This document shows, piece after piece, positions 5,544 through 6,394 of a DNA stretch of 6,394 nucleotides. The position numbers and the translations under genes are program-made. Within the stretch, counting starts at the first letter, position 1, and the number at the start of each line of letters is the position of its first letter. The notes beneath the pieces are model-generated. The model was not told the DNA's origin. It ran no database searches and worked only from the letters and a program-made list of their open reading frames with translations. Origin of the DNA: Campylobacteraceae bacterium (GTDB lineage: Bacteria > Campylobacterota > Campylobacteria > Campylobacterales > Sulfurovaceae); contig JALUKJ010000437.1 in assembly GCA_027056615.1 (NCBI GenBank), forward strand, positions 1-6,394. Direction: 5' to 3'.

Positions 5544-6275
5544 TTAAAAGTCGTAAGTAACACCTGCACTTATAGCATCTAAATCTGGAGAACCTGATTT
5601 TTGAAGCAATCTTTCATAATCAGCAAAGAGTCCCCAACCACTCTCTTGGTCACCATAACCATCAAATATTCTTGAGTATCTACCATCTTTTGCATAGTCA
5701 CTACCTAAGTCATACTCTAATCCTAATCCCCAAGCAAATCCATTTGTATCAGTCAATTGTCTACCTCTACCTGATGTTTTTGTTGCTGCCAATCCTGCTA
5801 ATCCATAGATATTAATTGCATTACTAACAGGATACATTGGTTTTAAAAAAGCACCATAGTGCTTAAACTTTCCACCCTCTGACTTCCAATTAGTTCTAAT
5901 ACCTCTAGCTTCAATACCAACAAACTGATTAAAGTCATAACCAACTCTTCCCATAATACCTGCTGTTTTATCAATATCACCTGTTCCTTTACAGCCACAA
6001 TTTGGTTTATATTGTGCAGTAGTTAAACCCAAAGCCACATAGAGTCCTAATGGGGTAATATTTTTAACAGGTTTTACAGGAATAGGTACTGGTTTAGGAA
6101 CTACAATTGGTTTAACAACTTTAGGAATAGCAACAGGTTGAACTACCTCATGAACTGGTTCAATAGGAACATAAATCTCTTCATGTTCCTCAACAGGTGG
6201 TAAAATATCTCCACCTCCATATGCTAAACTACTTATAACTACTGTTGTAGCCAATACTATATTTAATTTTTTCAT
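5544..6275 (-). CDS. Outer-membrane beta-barrel protein with Pro/Val-rich linker
   Basis: This 243-residue exported protein begins with a signal peptide: MKKLN, a hydrophobic core to about residue 18 and a likely cut near 19-22. Residues 24-72 form a low-complexity linker rich in Pro, Val and Lys, acidic at first (EEHEE) and then basic (repeats of the type PKPVPIPVKPV). Residues 74-243 have the alternating polar and hydrophobic pattern of a small, probably eight-stranded, OmpA-like or OMP_b-brl barrel, with strand-like stretches such as GLYVALGL, GIMGRVGYDF, INIYGLAGLAA, FAWGLGLEYDL and AISAGVTYDF. The C-terminal Phe with Tyr at -3 is a typical BAM assembly signal. A CGC cysteine pair (93, 95) lies after the first strand, probably in a surface loop. 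AAGGAG (6284-6289), eight bases before the ATG, is a strong ribosome site. No OmpA peptidoglycan-binding domain is present. Localisation is well supported; function is unknown. Confidence 0.82.
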   Translation of the reverse strand: MKKLNIVLATTVVISSLAYGGGDILPPVEEHEEIYVPIEPVHEVVQPVAIPKVVKPIVVPKPVPIPVKPVKNITPLGLYVALGLTTAQYKPNCGCKGTGDIDKTAGIMGRVGYDFNQFVGIEARGIRTNWKSEGGKFKHYGAFLKPMYPVSNAINIYGLAGLAATKTSGRGRQLTDTNGFAWGLGLEYDLGSDYAKDGRYSRIFDGYGDQESGWGLFADYERLLQKSGSPDLDAISAGVTYDF

Positions 6276-6303
6276 AAAATTTACTCCTTATTAAAAAAAG
6301 TTA

Positions 6304-6312
6304 ATCATAACA
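6304..6312 (-). promoter_or_regulatory. Possible extended -10 promoter for the outer-membrane protein gene
   Basis: On the minus strand TGTTATGAT gives a TG-extended -10 box (TATGAT at 6304-6309), which would start transcription near 6297 and leave a leader of about 20 nt containing the ribosome site. No good -35 box is seen. A second -10-like TATAAT lies further upstream at 6355-6360. The whole interval 6276-6394 is extremely A+T-rich and holds no gene that I can see. Confidence 0.4.
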
Positions 6313-6394
6313 TTTTTTTAATTACACAATATATAATAATTTATGTTAATAAATATTATATACTTTTAGATAAGTTTTTATATAAATAGTATTT

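Overview
The window looks like chromosomal DNA of a low-GC Campylobacterota (Epsilonproteobacteria) species, probably close to Sulfurimonas or a related marine or sulfur-oxidising group. The evidence is the strong A+T bias, the protein sequences of RuvB, PanB and TrpA, and a one-piece tmRNA whose tag peptide (ANNTDYRPAYAVA) resembles those I remember from Helicobacter and its relatives. The genus assignment is inference, because no search was possible.

Layout, left to right. (1) 23-1012, + strand: a plasmid-type Rep_3 (RepB-like) replication initiator. Its arginine codon use differs from that of the housekeeping genes. (2) 1069-1440, - strand: ssrA, the tmRNA gene. It has an encoded CCA end, a G:U pair at the third position of the acceptor stem, a 13-residue tag reading frame, a consensus promoter (TTGACA, 17 bp, TACAAT) and a long hairpin in the transcribed leader. 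(3) 1518-1772, - strand: a small coiled-coil protein, weakly ZapB-like. (4) 1831-2610, - strand: trpA. (5) Divergent from trpA on the + strand, a compact run of panB, ruvB and an AI-2E-family (PF01594) membrane protein. panB and ruvB overlap by one base (TGATG) and the membrane protein follows seven bases after ruvB. (6) A 10-bp perfect hairpin at 5509-5539 between convergent genes. (7) 5544-6275, - strand: an exported outer-membrane beta-barrel protein with a long Pro/Val-rich N-terminal linker, preceded by a very A+T-rich promoter region.

Most of the window is ordinary housekeeping: tryptophan synthesis, pantothenate synthesis, Holliday-junction branch migration and ribosome rescue. The panB-ruvB-permease unit appears co-transcribed, although its products share no pathway. 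The small coiled-coil gene lies between trpA and ssrA with no terminator visible on either side.

The part most worth a second look is the left edge. A plasmid-type initiator sits against the 3' end of ssrA, a classic integration target, which suggests the edge of an integrated plasmid or island whose body lies to the left of the window. No clearly new multi-gene system is visible.
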